Source of the DNA: Taudactylus pleione
Lineage: Eukaryota > Chordata > Amphibia > Anura > Myobatrachidae
NCBI GenBank assembly: GCA_031769625.1
Contig: JAUIMM010001419.1
Span: 64,501-128,500 of the forward strand
Direction of reading: 5' to 3'
Length of the DNA stretch: 64,000 nt
A program made the position numbers and the translations under genes. The notes under the pieces are model-generated. The model was not told the DNA's origin. It saw only the letters and a list, made by a program, of their open reading frames with translations, and did not search any database. This document shows, one piece after another, positions 11,643 through 22,916 of the stretch. Every line of letters begins with the position of its first letter. Position 1 is the stretch's first letter.

Positions 11643-12216
11643 CTAAACCAACTCCACCATCACCCTAAACGAAGCCTCTACAAACAGAAGCAAACCGTCT
11701 TCTGACAGATGTACTATGTCAGACCTAAACAAATGCACGTCTTTAAACCTGATGGCACTATGAACCACAACTCTGCCACCCACTGACAACAGAAAACAAG
11801 CCACCGCAGTGTTCTGTCGCGCCTCTTCCATCACAGTACCTTGTTTGCTAGATCGCCAATTACGGCGAGGAATCATCACAGACCAAACCAGCGTACAAAA
11901 CGGCCACTCTCGATGCACCAGCTCAAAATCATGCACAATAGCCCACCTAAGATCCAAAGACGTACGTTTACCCAGATCATTTCCACCCAAGTGCACAATC
12001 AACAACTTAGGCCGACCAAACATTCGCACTGCATACACCAAGCACCCTTTCAATTCATGCCACAGCATTCCTCTAAAACTCATCCACCTAACACTATGGG
12101 CCGAAGCAAAAGAGCTTAAATCATGTGCAGTTGCCAACTTAGCGGCCCAATAAATGAATGGATGGCCAATAATCCAGACTGGCCTGTCATCGTACAGTCC
12201 TGTAAGAAAGATAATA
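11643..12216 (-). pseudogene. SGNH-hydrolase-like reading frame of the Ngaro element
   Basis: An esterase-type SGNH domain. From the 5' side the frame reads VWIIGHPFIYWAA (block I), then LLIVHLGGNDLG (block III, with the conserved GxND) and SDIVHLSEDG (block V, the catalytic D-x-x-H). The frame is uninterrupted from about 12200 to 11643. The block I nucleophile, expected as serine in GHS, is read as proline (GHP), so this copy should be inactive even where the frame is open. SGNH frames have been reported in some vertebrate Ngaro-like elements; the role is unclear. The frame is preceded by a splice-acceptor-like tract, tatctttcttacag, ending at about 12203, so it may have been made from a spliced RNA. 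The ATG at 12137 lies inside the domain and is not a likely true start. Confidence 0.75.
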
Positions 12217-12368
12217 TAGTGTATTTAGAAAGATGATGAAAACCCACAACTCTCAAACCACACCATGAACACATGCAAACCGCAGACATGACAACATAAA
12301 ACAACAATAACGAATTTAGTGACAAACACAAGCATGCTAACCAGGCTGGAGGTAAAAACAAAAACCTA

Positions 12369-13315
12369 CTAGGAACTTTTCCGTAGGAAAAAATAAAAAT
12401 CCCTCCAGACCCCTGAAAACGAGTAGTCTAAACCTCTGGTTAGCATGCCAACAAAATGCACCTTGCCTGGACGCACATAACGAAGGAATGCTCCGGATTT
12501 CCACCTACCTAGAGCTTGAATCTCTGACTGTGAAAATCCAGAAGCGGCAGCAGACATGGCAGCTCCAATTTGGGATGAATGAGTGCCATATTCTTGCGAA
12601 GGGAGACCAAGAGCTGCAATACACGCCTGCAAAACCTGACCAAATTGGTATTTAGTAACTGGATGCACTAGCCACGCTTCCCCACACTCGGGACACTTCC
12701 GCAAATATGCATGCGCCAAAAACACAGAGCAGATCTGGTTGTCCTTACACTTCTCCAAAGCTAGTCACCGACCCCGCCCAATCTGGTCGGTTTTAGAGCA
12801 GCGTATCTTGCACAATAGAGTATCTTCGCTGCACAAGACGCCCCGATGAAGCAGAACAGATGCCGAAGTGCACACAGGCGTCACCAGCTCACTAACCCGT
12901 GAAACGCCATTGCAAATGTTAACTTGAACAAATGAACCTCAAACTGCGAGAAACACACACCTTCGACTGCCGTCAATAGATGTGACAACAAATTAAAATC
13001 GATCGGCCAACGACGATCCTCTTCCACCGGCCTAGTCCGCGCCCAACCCTTAAGCACTTCAGCGACTAAAAAACTACAGGTGGGATCAGGCCCTCCAAGC
13101 AGGCTAGAGAAAAAGTCCACCCCCGCTAACCATTTACGCACTAATGACAAGGAATGACGCACCACAAAATAGGACCAGATAAAAGAATGCATCAACTGAT
13201 GTTGACTCCTACCTGTATTCCCAGGAAAAAGACAATATTCGTCCCGCTCATGCCAAGCAGCTTCATATGAATGCAAAGTCCCAGGAGCAATAGAATGCCT
13301 TGCTAGTTTCTCCAA
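12369..13315 (-). pseudogene. Ngaro tyrosine recombinase, broken
   Basis: The enzyme that would integrate the circular cDNA. 13315-12881 gives the N-terminal core-binding part (SYEAAWHERDEY, VRKWLAGVDFF). It then goes out of frame: the next block, SRVSELVTPV, with the first catalytic Arg, and CKIRCSKTDQIGRGR lie in another frame and end in a TGA. 12758-12369 gives the C-terminal part: VHPVTKYQFGQVLQ, YGTHSSQIGAAMSAAASGFS, IQALGRWKSGAFLRYVRP. The C-terminal tyrosine is present, but the H-x-x-R motif reads HSSQ, so the second catalytic arginine is a glutamine. At least one frameshift and one stop, plus this substitution, mean no activity. Confidence 0.87.
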
Positions 13316-14681
13316 TCCAGCCTGATGACCTGCCAGACATAATCAGAACAATTATCTCCCAGGAGCGCTGCCTGCGGCGCCAGCTCCCGAAATTTGACCC
13401 AATTAAACCTAGAAAGGGCATCTGCAACCGCATTATCGACTCCAGGGACATGCTTAGCCCGAAAGCTAATGTTACAATATAAGCAAAGCAATGCAACACT
13501 AATCTAGCAAGCAAACGTAGAACCGGCAGGGAGGATGATTGCTGATGGTTAATAGCCTGGACCACCCCCAGGTTGTCGCACCAGAACACTATGCTAGAGT
13601 TGCGCAGGCACTCCCCCCAAATTTCCGCAGCCGCTATGATTGGGAAAAGCTTGAGCAGAAGCAAATTCCTAGTCAAGCCTTCCCCAACCCAAGACGCCGG
13701 CCAAGGGGCCGCGCACCATGCCCCATCTAGGTAAGCCCTGAAACTGGACGAACCAGCAGCATCCGTAAATAGCTGTAAGTCCCAATTATTGCGTGATGGT
13801 AACGGCCAAATGGTAACTCTGTTAAAATCTGTCACAAAAATGGACCAAACACGCAGGTCCCGCTTTATCTCTGTGGACAGATGCAAAAAATTATGCGGTC
13901 TACGCAAACCTGCCACGGCCCTTTCCAATTTACGACAAAAACCTCTACCCATAGGAATCACCCTACAAGTAAAGTTAAAGAGCCCCAAGAGAGACTGCAC
14001 TTGACGCAGTGTCATCTTCCCAGCCAGCAGCCCAGATGCGATAGCCACTTGCACTTTATGTACTTTGTCATCCGGAAGCCGGCAGCAACCCACAGCGCTG
14101 TCTATTTTTATACAGAGGAAGGAAAGAAGTGTTACCGGGCCCTCTGTTTTGTCATGGGCAATGGGAACATCTAGCTCTGCAAGTAAGGCCTGCACCGGAA
14201 AAAGCAAACGCGCACACTGAGCGGAACCCGCTGGACCAATACAGAAAAAATCATCCAGGTAATGAACCAGGCCCATCTCCTCCTTGCCGGCAGAAACACA
14301 CCAATGTAAAAATGTGCTAAAACATTCAAAAAAAGGAGCAGGAGATGGAGCATCCAATAGGCAGACATTTGTCACTAAATACTCCCCCTGCAACTGAAAA
14401 TCCTTAAAACGGAAGGAGTCCGGGTGAAGGGGCAAAAGGCGGAAAGCCGACACAACATCAATCTTTGCAAGCAAAGCCGTGACACCGAAAGAACAAACCA
14501 GGGCGATGGCATCGTCAAAAGACTGATACCTCACACTAGCCAGCTCCTCCGGGATGGCGTCATTGACCGAGCTGTCGCAAGGAAAAGAAAGGTGTTGAAT
14601 CAACCAGTATTTACTGACACCGAACGGAATAAGCACAAGGTAAAGAAAAGGGGCCCGACATTCTCCCCAACCTGACCTCAT
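13303..14681 (-). pseudogene. Ngaro reverse transcriptase - RNase H
   Basis: An open frame of 472 codons covers most of RT and RNase H. In order: DDAIALVCSFGVTALLAKID, VVSAFRLLPLHP, the catalytic HYLDDFFCIGP, FLCIKIDSAVGCCRLP, then the RNase H start LQLFTDAAGSSSFRAYLDG and IVFWCDNLGVVQAINHQ. Near 13480 the frame shifts and the C-terminus (KHVPGVDNAVADALSRF) continues in another frame. The RT metal-binding YLDD is intact. The pattern GP after YLDDF and the DALSRF end are typical of Ngaro rather than of DIRS1 or Gypsy. The tyrosine recombinase follows directly downstream. Confidence 0.88.
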
Positions 14682-14733
14682 TCAAAACTTTCTCCCAAAC
14701 TATGTGAGGAAGTTCAAAAGCAGACAGCAAATT

Positions 14734-15697
14734 TCAAGGGGTACCCGACATTACCGGGCTGATAGTGAGCCGGAACCCTTCAAAAAAACCAGAGCGCAAA
14801 AATTCAGCCTCGCTGCTATCCAGGTATAACGCCAGCCACTTTAACAAAGGCCCCTCCCAACCCGGAAAGCGAGTGCTAGCCCGGGGCTTACACGCCGCTA
14901 CTACTTGTGCAGATCCTGAAGCCGTCTTAGTAACCTCCAGCCATACATCAACATTCTTACACCAAAAATCTATGATGGACAATCCCGATTGTTTCTTTCG
15001 GAATTCAACATGATATGTTCGCCACATGGACCCTTTTATTGAGGCAAGACATGCCATGGATCATATGCACATATTTAAGCACATTTGGGTGTTCCGCTGG
15101 CCTAGTATCCAAATAGCAAACAAAATACGTATACATCCCTGCCAGCCAATCAGAATAAGACTGAAAAGCTTCCTCCCCAATGCCCCCTTTTTGCTTGGCA
15201 GCTCTAAACTCCTTCTTGGACTTAGAGGTGAGCATGAATACATCCACGTATTTACCTCTAGTGATACGATCATGTACACACCTGCGCAAGCTGCACAATA
15301 TGGCTGTAGTGTCGCAATGTACTATGCCTCCTTTAGGCTGTGTATCGGCATCTGACTCACTAGACGAGATGGAGCTGGACCGACGCGACCTGCTAGACTT
15401 ATACCGAGACCCACGACGAGACTTGCATCTGGCTCGCTTGGTCCATTTAGCTCCACCTCAGATGACCAGGAATCATCGTCAGAAGATGAGGAAGAGGAGG
15501 AACTGGTCGGCCTGTGTCGCAGCCACCCCCAATGCTGACTTACTTGAATTCCCAGGTGGATCGCCGCCCGCCTGCGTCACCGTGTCAATAATCTGGACAG
15601 CAGCGGACATAGCTGCAGCAACACCTGCAGAGGAGGAAAAAGGGATAACAGGCACCAAATCCATAGCCACATTCACAGACGTAGAAGGAGAAGCCAT
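14734..15697 (-). pseudogene. gag: Ngaro gag-like region
   Basis: The region upstream of RT in Ngaro, encoding the presumed structural protein. It begins with an ATG at 15697 (MASPSTSVNVAMDLVP), passes a serine- and acid-rich segment in which the frame changes, and continues with KYVDVFMLTSKSKKEF, AFQSYSDWLAGMYTYF and PNVLKYVHMIHGM (15298-15005). The last part (VEFRKKQSGLSIIDFWCKNV, PLLKWLALYLDSSEAEFL) is in a third frame. At least two frameshifts. No zinc knuckle is visible. Assignment rests on position and on the family-like blocks. Confidence 0.75.
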
Positions 15698-15865
15698 GTG
15701 GCCGGCGGTAAATCATACCGATCCCGCTCCTAGGGTGCACCCTTGTTATGACTATTATGCCCCCATTGCAGGCAGTTGTATATCGAGTTACTCATATATG
15801 AGTAATTCATTTCTCGTGGTGAAATTTTGTGGCAACCCCACATTGAATTAACCTATCTCACCTTA

Positions 15866-16366
15866 GGACCTCATTCAGAGCCACTAGCAAAGAGCGAGCG
15901 CTCGCTCTGAATGAGGGCGGCCATTTTTTTTGTTTTAAGCCTAAGCTGTGGGTGACCACCCACAGCTTTTCTGAGCGGCCAGGTGATGGTCGCAACCACT
16001 GCGACCATCAGGCTTGCGACGAGACCCTTGTGGTAGGGTCTCATCAGCCGCAAGCCCCAGTGACCTTCCTGCTCTAATAGAGCAGGAAGCTCACTACTGA
16101 CATCACGAGTGATGTTAGTAGGGCCACCCTCAAAATGGCAGGCGTTCCTTCAGGAATGCCTCCGTTTGTCCAGCCACCCACCCTCCCCGCCTACAAAACG
16201 GGGCGAGCTGTCGATCAACATCGACAGCCGCCCCGTTTGTAGTGAGCCCCAGAGCGAGTGAATTTCTCACTCGCTACGGGGCTTGCACACGTGGCGCGTG
16301 CACAGTGCCCCACCATCGACCCGCTTGCGAGCGCATAATGCTTGCAAGCAGGTTTGAATGCGGGCC
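15866..16366. mobile_element. Harbinger-type MITE, 501 bp, TTA target duplication
   Basis: Ends ggacctcattcag and gaatgcgggcc are imperfect inverted repeats, flanked on both sides by tta (15863-15865 and 16367-16369). A 3-bp TWA duplication is the mark of the PIF/Harbinger superfamily. Several internal hairpins (gcgagcgctcgc; agctgtgggtg with its inverse near 15950) and no coding capacity. Confidence 0.78.
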
Positions 16367-16889
16367 TTAGTGCGGTGTACTCCTCCCCATCTACACTCCC
16401 CCTTACCCTCTCTTCTTTCTAAAATTAATAAAGTGCTAATTAGCACTGCAGATCACAAGGAGGGCGCAGTGAGGGAATGGGCAGAGTAGGAGTATGGGAC
16501 AACTAACACCGGCTCTGAGTTTACTCCATCTTCAGATGGATGGCCATTTTCTGACCATAAATGATTTGCCAGCTAGACCACCCAAATTGTGCTCATAGCA
16601 GCAGTAGCTATAAGAGATAAGAGCTTATTTTCAGCTGTTTCAAATCAGTCAATCAGAAAATGACAAATTGTCAGAATTGCAGCTTTTCTGTAGCACATTC
16701 TGGTTTGGAGGGGTTTGAAATCACTGGTTACTGGTAACAATCGCCAGCAATTTGAGTTTTCACTCTACAAACTGCTACCTAGACTTTCAGGGAAAAAGAA
16801 AAGTACAGCGGTGTTAATGTATAGCAATTTCAATGCTGGCAAAGAAAATTCTATTTTCTAAATGCCTCATATTCCCACTACGGCCCTAA
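16367..16889. other. unassigned sequence
   Basis: No gene or repeat recognised. Confidence 0.35.
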
Positions 16890-17075
16890 CTGTGTGGAGT
16901 TTGTATATTCTCCCTGTGCTTGAATTAACTTGTGTATGTGTGTGTGTGGTAGGGAATATAGATTGTAAGCTCCACTGGGGCAGGGACTGATGTGAAAGGC
17001 CAAACATTCTCTGTAAAGCGCTGCAGAATATGTGAGTGCTTTATAAATAACTGGTAATAAATAAATAAATATGCT
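16890..17075 (+). repeat. LINE/SINE-type 3' tail ending in (aaat)n
   Basis: Contains gagtttgtatattctccctgtg, a TG repeat, attgtaagctccactggggc, agcgctgcagaatatg and gctttataaataa, ending in repeated aaat. This series is familiar from widespread tetrapod and fish interspersed repeats with an L2/CR1-like tail. The exact family cannot be fixed by eye. Confidence 0.6.
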
Positions 17076-17122
17076 CTTAATTGTCAATATTATCCAGTGG
17101 TGCAGTACAATGCACACTGTTA

Positions 17123-17386
17123 AGGTGCCTACACACTAGGCGATGTTGAACTCTCCCCAGCAGCTCCCCGGCATTTCAGGACAGAATATGGTTCTAAAAA
17201 GTGTCCAATCTGACTTAAGATCTATCATGCAAAAAATCTATTTATTGCACAAAATAGTGTATGAGATTGGCAAATCTGGACCATCATAACGCACATTGTG
17301 ATCGTGAGTGGACACTCACGATTTGGACATATTTTACCCGATTTGTCGTTCATATGCATCGAAATCGGGCAAATGTGTAGGCACCT
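17123..17386. mobile_element. MITE, 264 bp
   Basis: aggtgcctacaca at the left and tgtgtaggcacct at the right are perfect inverted 13-mers. Interior AT-rich with cacgat/atcgtg-type small palindromes. Target duplication not clear. Confidence 0.75.
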
Positions 17387-17986
17387 ATAGTCTGGCACTG
17401 AAATGAATGCTTGGTGAAGACAGTTTACTACATATCTATGACCATGTGATGTGATTGGAGCATTTTCATTTAATTCTTGAATTTATCTTGAATCTTCAAC
17501 TCTATTTGTTACTACTAAAGATAGCCAAATTGTTTGAAACAGAAACGCTTTCTTTATTATATCTAATATTCAAATCTTTCACATGAGGAAAAAATGTTCC
17601 TAGACTCAGAAATGGTTTATTTATAAAGATACATATCTGCGATATCCAGGATAAAAGCTGACTGTAAGACTATGTCATTGACCTTTCATCAGAACAATAC
17701 CCAGAGGTGCAAATAATAAAAATAGGAACAGCAGCTGATTTGAGAGAGATTCATCCAAAGTGCTGGTGTTCCTCATTGCACTTGGGACAGCTGGTGATAC
17801 ACTGAGCCTTAGTTGCAGCTGCTGTGTCAATATACTGTACTGTAGGCTGTCAAGTAACTTTTGTTTTAACTACTTGCTGCAAATTTTAATGATTGTTCTC
17901 CTTTACCCCATAGTGAGTGGCACTGCAAATGAATAGACAGACCAATGTTTCATTTTTATTAAAAAACATGACTCAATTTTTAACTA
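17387..17986. other. unassigned sequence
   Basis: No gene or repeat recognised. Confidence 0.35.
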
Positions 17987-18411
17987 ATATCCCTTTCACA
18001 CCAAAATCCAAGGTCCAACCCGGGATTTTGAACACATGTCAGTCCCACGGAGACCCGGGTCAGACCCTGTTTACACTGCACCTTCAATCTAGGTTATACC
18101 CAGGTAGGCCCTGTTCACACTGATCCCGGGTCTGCCCTGCTAAACTTGTGAGGTCATAAAAAGTGGGTGGTGACTGCTCCACAGCCACCAATTAGCTCAT
18201 TTTAGGGCTTGTCCTGGGTTGAATAACTCGGGTCAGATTGTTCACACAGCACCGTACCCGGGTTGTTCCCGTGTCCATCCCTGCTTGTTACCTGGGTGTG
18301 ATTCCCGGGTCACTAGACCTGGGTTATTTTTCAGGGACCTTTTCACACCAAGCTGCGACCCGGGTCAACCCGGCAATAACCCAGGTTATTTTGGCAGTGT
18401 GAAAGGGGTAT
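17987..18411. mobile_element. MITE with atatccctttcacac ends
   Basis: Left end atatccctttcacac and right end gtgtgaaaggggtat are inverted repeats. The interior carries many acccgggt palindromes on both strands. No coding sequence. Target duplication not resolved. Confidence 0.7.
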
Positions 18412-19311
18412 CTCTAAATGGAGGGGTCTATTTATTCTAGGAAGTGAATCCCTAAATCCAACAAAGACTATCACTGCATATTGATCACTAGTCCCCTAGG
18501 TTTGTTCTCTACTTAACTCATGATGCTTATGTGGTGCCCCTAAACTGACAGCCCACTATACTTAGTGGTTTAACAGGTTCAATATTATGAATTGGTGATT
18601 GCAAAAAGCTTTCCTCCACTTAATTTACCCAAGGCTTTCAGAGAGGCAAGTTTCCCTACTTTCTTGTGTTTACTGGGAAGACGCACAATGTACTAACTTA
18701 AGTTATACTTTAGAAACACTTTCAGAATTGAACTTCATACTTTCAGCATAGTTCATCTAGAATAAACACAAATTAGGTAAGAAAATGTTATCTTTATTCT
18801 TCAGGCACGTTCCAGCAGAGTTTTCCTTTGATGAACCAATGGTTTCACACCAAACAACTTTACAAAACTCAATAAATAACCTTTTTGAATCAACTTTTCC
18901 TAAACACTCTATCATAAAATAATAATTCTCAAGTGAAGATTTGGTAAGCACAAGTAAGCATTACAACTGTATCTTAATAACTTTTCTTTAAACTTTATAC
19001 TGCAGTATAAAATAACCAGACACCCCTAACTGTCCCTTTTGTTTTAACTAGGTTATAACCTCGGTGGTGCACAACTCTCTCTTCTCTTTCAAGTGACTCC
19101 CGGATAGGTTGGCTGGTGGTTACATTAGTAGCTGGTCTTGGGCATAATAGCTAGTTCTCAATCTACAGAGTCTGTCGAGCTTGTCTCTTAAACTCCTTTA
19201 AATCTTTTGCAGTTTTCCTTAAAGTACAGTCTAAGCAGCGCAGTGATGGGCTTTATCTTACTCCCTTGTCTCAGTCTATGCTGAGTGGAAAACTGCTCAG
19301 TCTGTCCATAC
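18412..19311. other. unassigned sequence
   Basis: No gene or repeat recognised. Confidence 0.35.
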
Positions 19312-19724
19312 GGAATGAGTATGAAATACTGGTTGCTGAATTAAAATTCCAACGCCAGAAGCCTGATAAGGCTAAGATCCCGACAGGGGTGGTAAGTAAA
19401 TTAACCCTACCCTCTCCCCCCAAACTCTAACCCTCCCTGTTTGGTGCCTAACCCTAACTCTCCCCATAGTGCCTAACCCTAACCCCCCCTTACCGCACCC
19501 ACAGCCTAACCCTCCCGGGGGGGTGCCTATCCCTAAGCTCCCCATCCCTGGGGAAACTGCAATACTTACCTGGTCTGAACGTTCGGGATTCCGGCATTTG
19601 GGATGCCGACGCCGTAAATCTGGTCTCCTTCGGGATATCGGCGTCAGCATTTTGCAGCGCTGGGATTCGATTGTAGGTATTTCATCGTCCGGCATCCTGT
19701 CCGCCAGAAATGTAACTACATCCC
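19312..19724 (+). mobile_element. hAT-type MITE, 413 bp, 8-bp target duplication
   Basis: Begins ggaatgagtatg and ends aactacatccc. It is flanked by gtccatac (19304-19311) and gtccgtac (19725-19732), an 8-bp duplication with one C/T-type difference, the size expected of hAT elements. The interior has a series of ccctaacc-like motifs. 38461-38970 is the same family in the opposite orientation, with its own 8-bp duplication, which confirms these ends. Confidence 0.85.
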
Positions 19725-19732
19725 GTCCGTAC

Positions 19733-20554
19733 ATTTGGGGCACCAGCACCCGAACTAACAGTTGGCGATTGGGAAGTGTCTCTTTGCTCAGTATCACCGT
19801 TCTCTCCTATGCTATCTGTGCTGCTAGTGATGTGACTTACTGCCTTTGGGGTACAATATGCAGGCATTTTGGTTGGCCTATGTTATGTATAGTGTTACCT
19901 CAGGAGCTTCAGTACTCACTATGCCGGGCTCACTGCTTCTTTGGCTCTCATCTGTTCTCCTTTATGCGCTGGTGGACTGAAGTAACTAGAGGCAGTTTTC
20001 TCTGGTGTCTGTAGCTGGCTCTCACATTAACAGTTTCTCCACAGCATCTACAAATGACCTGGGTCAGGCTTAACTTATAAAATGAGCACCACCGTGATTA
20101 AAATGGCTATTAAATCAAGTTTGTGTGAGACTTTAGATGATGAAAGTACTGTTTTGACATTTCATAAGGTTAACTTTAGATAAGGTATTAGTAATGTTAA
20201 ATTTGAATATTAGCTTACCATATTACCATATAGTAGAATTACTCATATTTGTTCTAACTTGTGTTATTTTAAATAACGTGAATTGAAATATTCAGACAAG
20301 CATTAGAGTGTATTGTGAGTGTAAACCATGCAAAAATTGTGATATTGCTGTTGTTTATTGGTTTGGCTAAGCACAACCTGCATACCTATTACTTGGTTGA
20401 TTGTGATATCAGTCATACCTTAAGAAAAAATAAAAATGTACACTCTTAAAATAAATCATTTACAGGTCATCTCTAATAGAAACAAAATATATTTGGTAAT
20501 GAATGATTGTGAACTTATTGTGTTTGGGAGCCCTTTCCTCTCTGCCATAAGTAC
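19733..20554. other. unassigned sequence
   Basis: No gene or repeat recognised; AT-rich after 20060. Confidence 0.35.
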
Positions 20555-20748
20555 AGGCCCCCATACATCAAAGATTGATTGCAGCAATCGTGCAATTTGC
20601 AATCGATTGTGTATAAAAATCTTTCCCTGTTTCAGTCGATTCCAGATTGCAGAATTGCCACAATCGATTGAAAAGGGAAAGAATTTTTATACACAATCGA
20701 TTGCAAATTGCATGATTGCTGCAATCAATCTCTGATGTATGGGGGCCT
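20555..20748. mobile_element. foldback MITE, about 194 bp
   Basis: Almost the whole element is one inverted repeat. The left arm starts aggcccccatacatcaaaga and runs through ttgcaatcgattgtgtat; the right arm mirrors it to tgatgtatgggggcct. Arms are about 75 bp with few mismatches. No coding capacity. Confidence 0.88.
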
Positions 20749-21936
20749 TAAGAATGAAGAGAACCATCTGTGTTGTTAATGGTCAAATACCAAATTACTT
20801 ACTTGCCGTTATCATTCGGGTACTTTAAGCAAACACACCACTGACAGTCATTCTCTAACTCACCTGACGGTGTTACATAAATATGGAGAACAACACATTG
20901 CGAAATTTGGCAAACATACTCAATACTGTACCCCTCTGACATCCCACATATGCTCTTACCTAGCTTACCCTCCTGGTTACGTCCCTCCCTTTGAATGATA
21001 GCTTTTTCCTTGTTCTCTACTCCTAGCATTATCCCTGTCACCAGTGCACCTCTGTTCCCTGTCTTCCATTCCCACCAACGACTCTGATCCTGTACAGTAT
21101 GTGCATCCCAAATTGTTGGGTATAGGAACATTGAATGGTGATTTACTGTACTTCCTACTTCTCCACCACCCCAAACAGGGCAGATTGGGAACTTAAAGTG
21201 GGCCTGGAAAAAATTCTTAGAGTGGCCTCATTCAAATTTAAACTGTAGGCACCACATCACAAACATAAATGCTGCTAGCAAACAGCCACCTGACAGCCAT
21301 ACAATAGAGAGCGCATCTTCGCGCCTGTCATACAGCACAAACAGCATCCCAGTCAAGGGTGTAGCTATAGTAGGTGCAGAGACTGCTACTGGCCCCAGCT
21401 GCCTCTGGTGCCCAACCGTCTCCCTGCACTGAGTTACACTGCCATCTCCTGAGCCCAAGGTTTTCTATTCTCACAAGAGTCCTGCTGCACGGCATCTGGG
21501 CCAAGCTACAGCCATCTCTAGCTGCTGCCTGCATGTATTGTGAGGGATGCCCAGCTATTGGCAGCCATTTTATGATGATATTTTGTCCTACAGTACATTG
21601 ATACTCTCTGAGTTGTTCCTGCTTTATTTAGGCAACTTTGGATAACGACTACTGATATTAACTTTGGTTTATATCTTCCAATAAGGTCCTGAACAGCAAC
21701 ATCTTCAGTAAAAGAATCTGAATAACATCTTTAGGTAAGGACTTAATAACAAATTTTGGCATGTCACCCTTACCCCTTCAGATACTACCCTCCATTTTAT
21801 CTGCAGTTTTTAATTTAGAAACAATGAATAAAGCAAATTATTCATCTGATATGACATTCCTCTGAAAATCCAACTCCAGACCAGACTGTTGGCACTACCC
21901 TACTGGAGACCTTGTTGCAGATTCAACACTCAGTAC
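20749..21936. other. unassigned sequence
   Basis: Only short, featureless open frames. No repeat recognised. Confidence 0.35.
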
Positions 21937-22214
21937 CAGGGCCGTAGCTAGGGTAGTGCTGCCGGTGCCATTGCACAGGGCACCACAGGGCAGGGGGCGC
22001 TGTTTGGTCCTGTCAAATTTCTGTTTATTATCATTCTCACTTGTATCTTCCTCTTAATTCATCCCCAGCATCTCCTGGCCTCTGCTATCTCTTCCCTGGC
22101 CCTTCCCCAAGAAGCCATGGCCCTTTTTTGGGTGCATTATGTCCCTTTGAAAAATGAGGGGGGCGCCAATGCTCTTTCTGGCACAGGGCACCAAAAAGTC
22201 TAGTTACAGCTCTG
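21937..22214. mobile_element. hAT-type MITE, 278 bp, TSD CTCAGTAC
   Basis: Ends cagggccgtagctag and ctagttacagctctg are inverted repeats with the hAT-like CAG start. Perfect 8-bp target duplication ctcagtac at 21929-21936 and 22215-22222. No coding capacity. Confidence 0.92.
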
Positions 22215-22435
22215 CTCAGTACATGCCTAGGCACCTGTCCAATTTTGCAGCAGATATCAGACAGTAGTTGCAGAGAATGCAGCTGCTATGGGGCCCAGGT
22301 CTTCTCTGAGTGTTGCTACAGGGCATCTGCTGTCACTGGCCCAGCCATCTCTGCCTCCATCTCTCCTCGCTAACTGATTTATTAGTGAATCAAAGCCTTT
22401 TTTATATATAACCATATATGATTAGGGAGACATAT

Positions 22436-22489
<54 letters not shown>

Positions 22490-22916
22490 TTTAAAAAATA
22501 GATTTTTTAGTTATAATGCTTACTATATACCCACCACCATTCATTAATGTCTGCATATCAGCTAAGTAGGCAGATAAAATGGATGAACTGCTAACTATTA
22601 CAGGAGAGGGGCTCTTTGGAAATTTCATACATTACAGAGAGCATCTCAGTCACTGCCACAAGTATACATTCCACAGAGTACAGAGATCTAGGAACTGCCA
22701 CACATTATAATTGAGCATGCTAGTGACAATACAGCACAAACAGCATCCTAGTTAGCACCACACAGCAAAGACTGTATCCCATGATCATCATACAGCACTG
22801 ACAGCATCCCGGTGACTGCCATATTGGACAGACAGTATTCCATTGAATGTCAAACAGTAGCTTGAGCATATAGGAGATGCCATACAGTACATCATAATGT
22901 ACATAGCAGTGGCAAA
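22215..22916. other. unassigned, includes AT microsatellite
   Basis: 22430-22490 is a broken TA microsatellite. From about 22600 to 22870 there are loosely repeated phrases (catacagcac, gcatccc), perhaps a very diverged tandem repeat of about 45-60 bp. Confidence 0.45.

Larger units (their letters stand above)
11210..15860 (-). mobile_element. Ngaro-type tyrosine-recombinase retrotransposon, decayed
   Basis: Read on the minus strand, the order is gag, RT-RNase H, tyrosine recombinase and SGNH-hydrolase frame, as expected for the Ngaro group of the DIRS order. All frames are broken. The outer limits are approximate: I set them by the coding content and by the MITE that begins at 15866. I could not identify the split direct repeats typical of Ngaro ends. 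Confidence 0.85.

Noticed and set aside
19400..19520. Interstitial telomere from repeated ccctaaccc-like text (also 38640-38880 inverse)
   Set aside because: The motifs are irregular, spaced by other sequence, and lie inside a hAT MITE with defined ends and target duplications.
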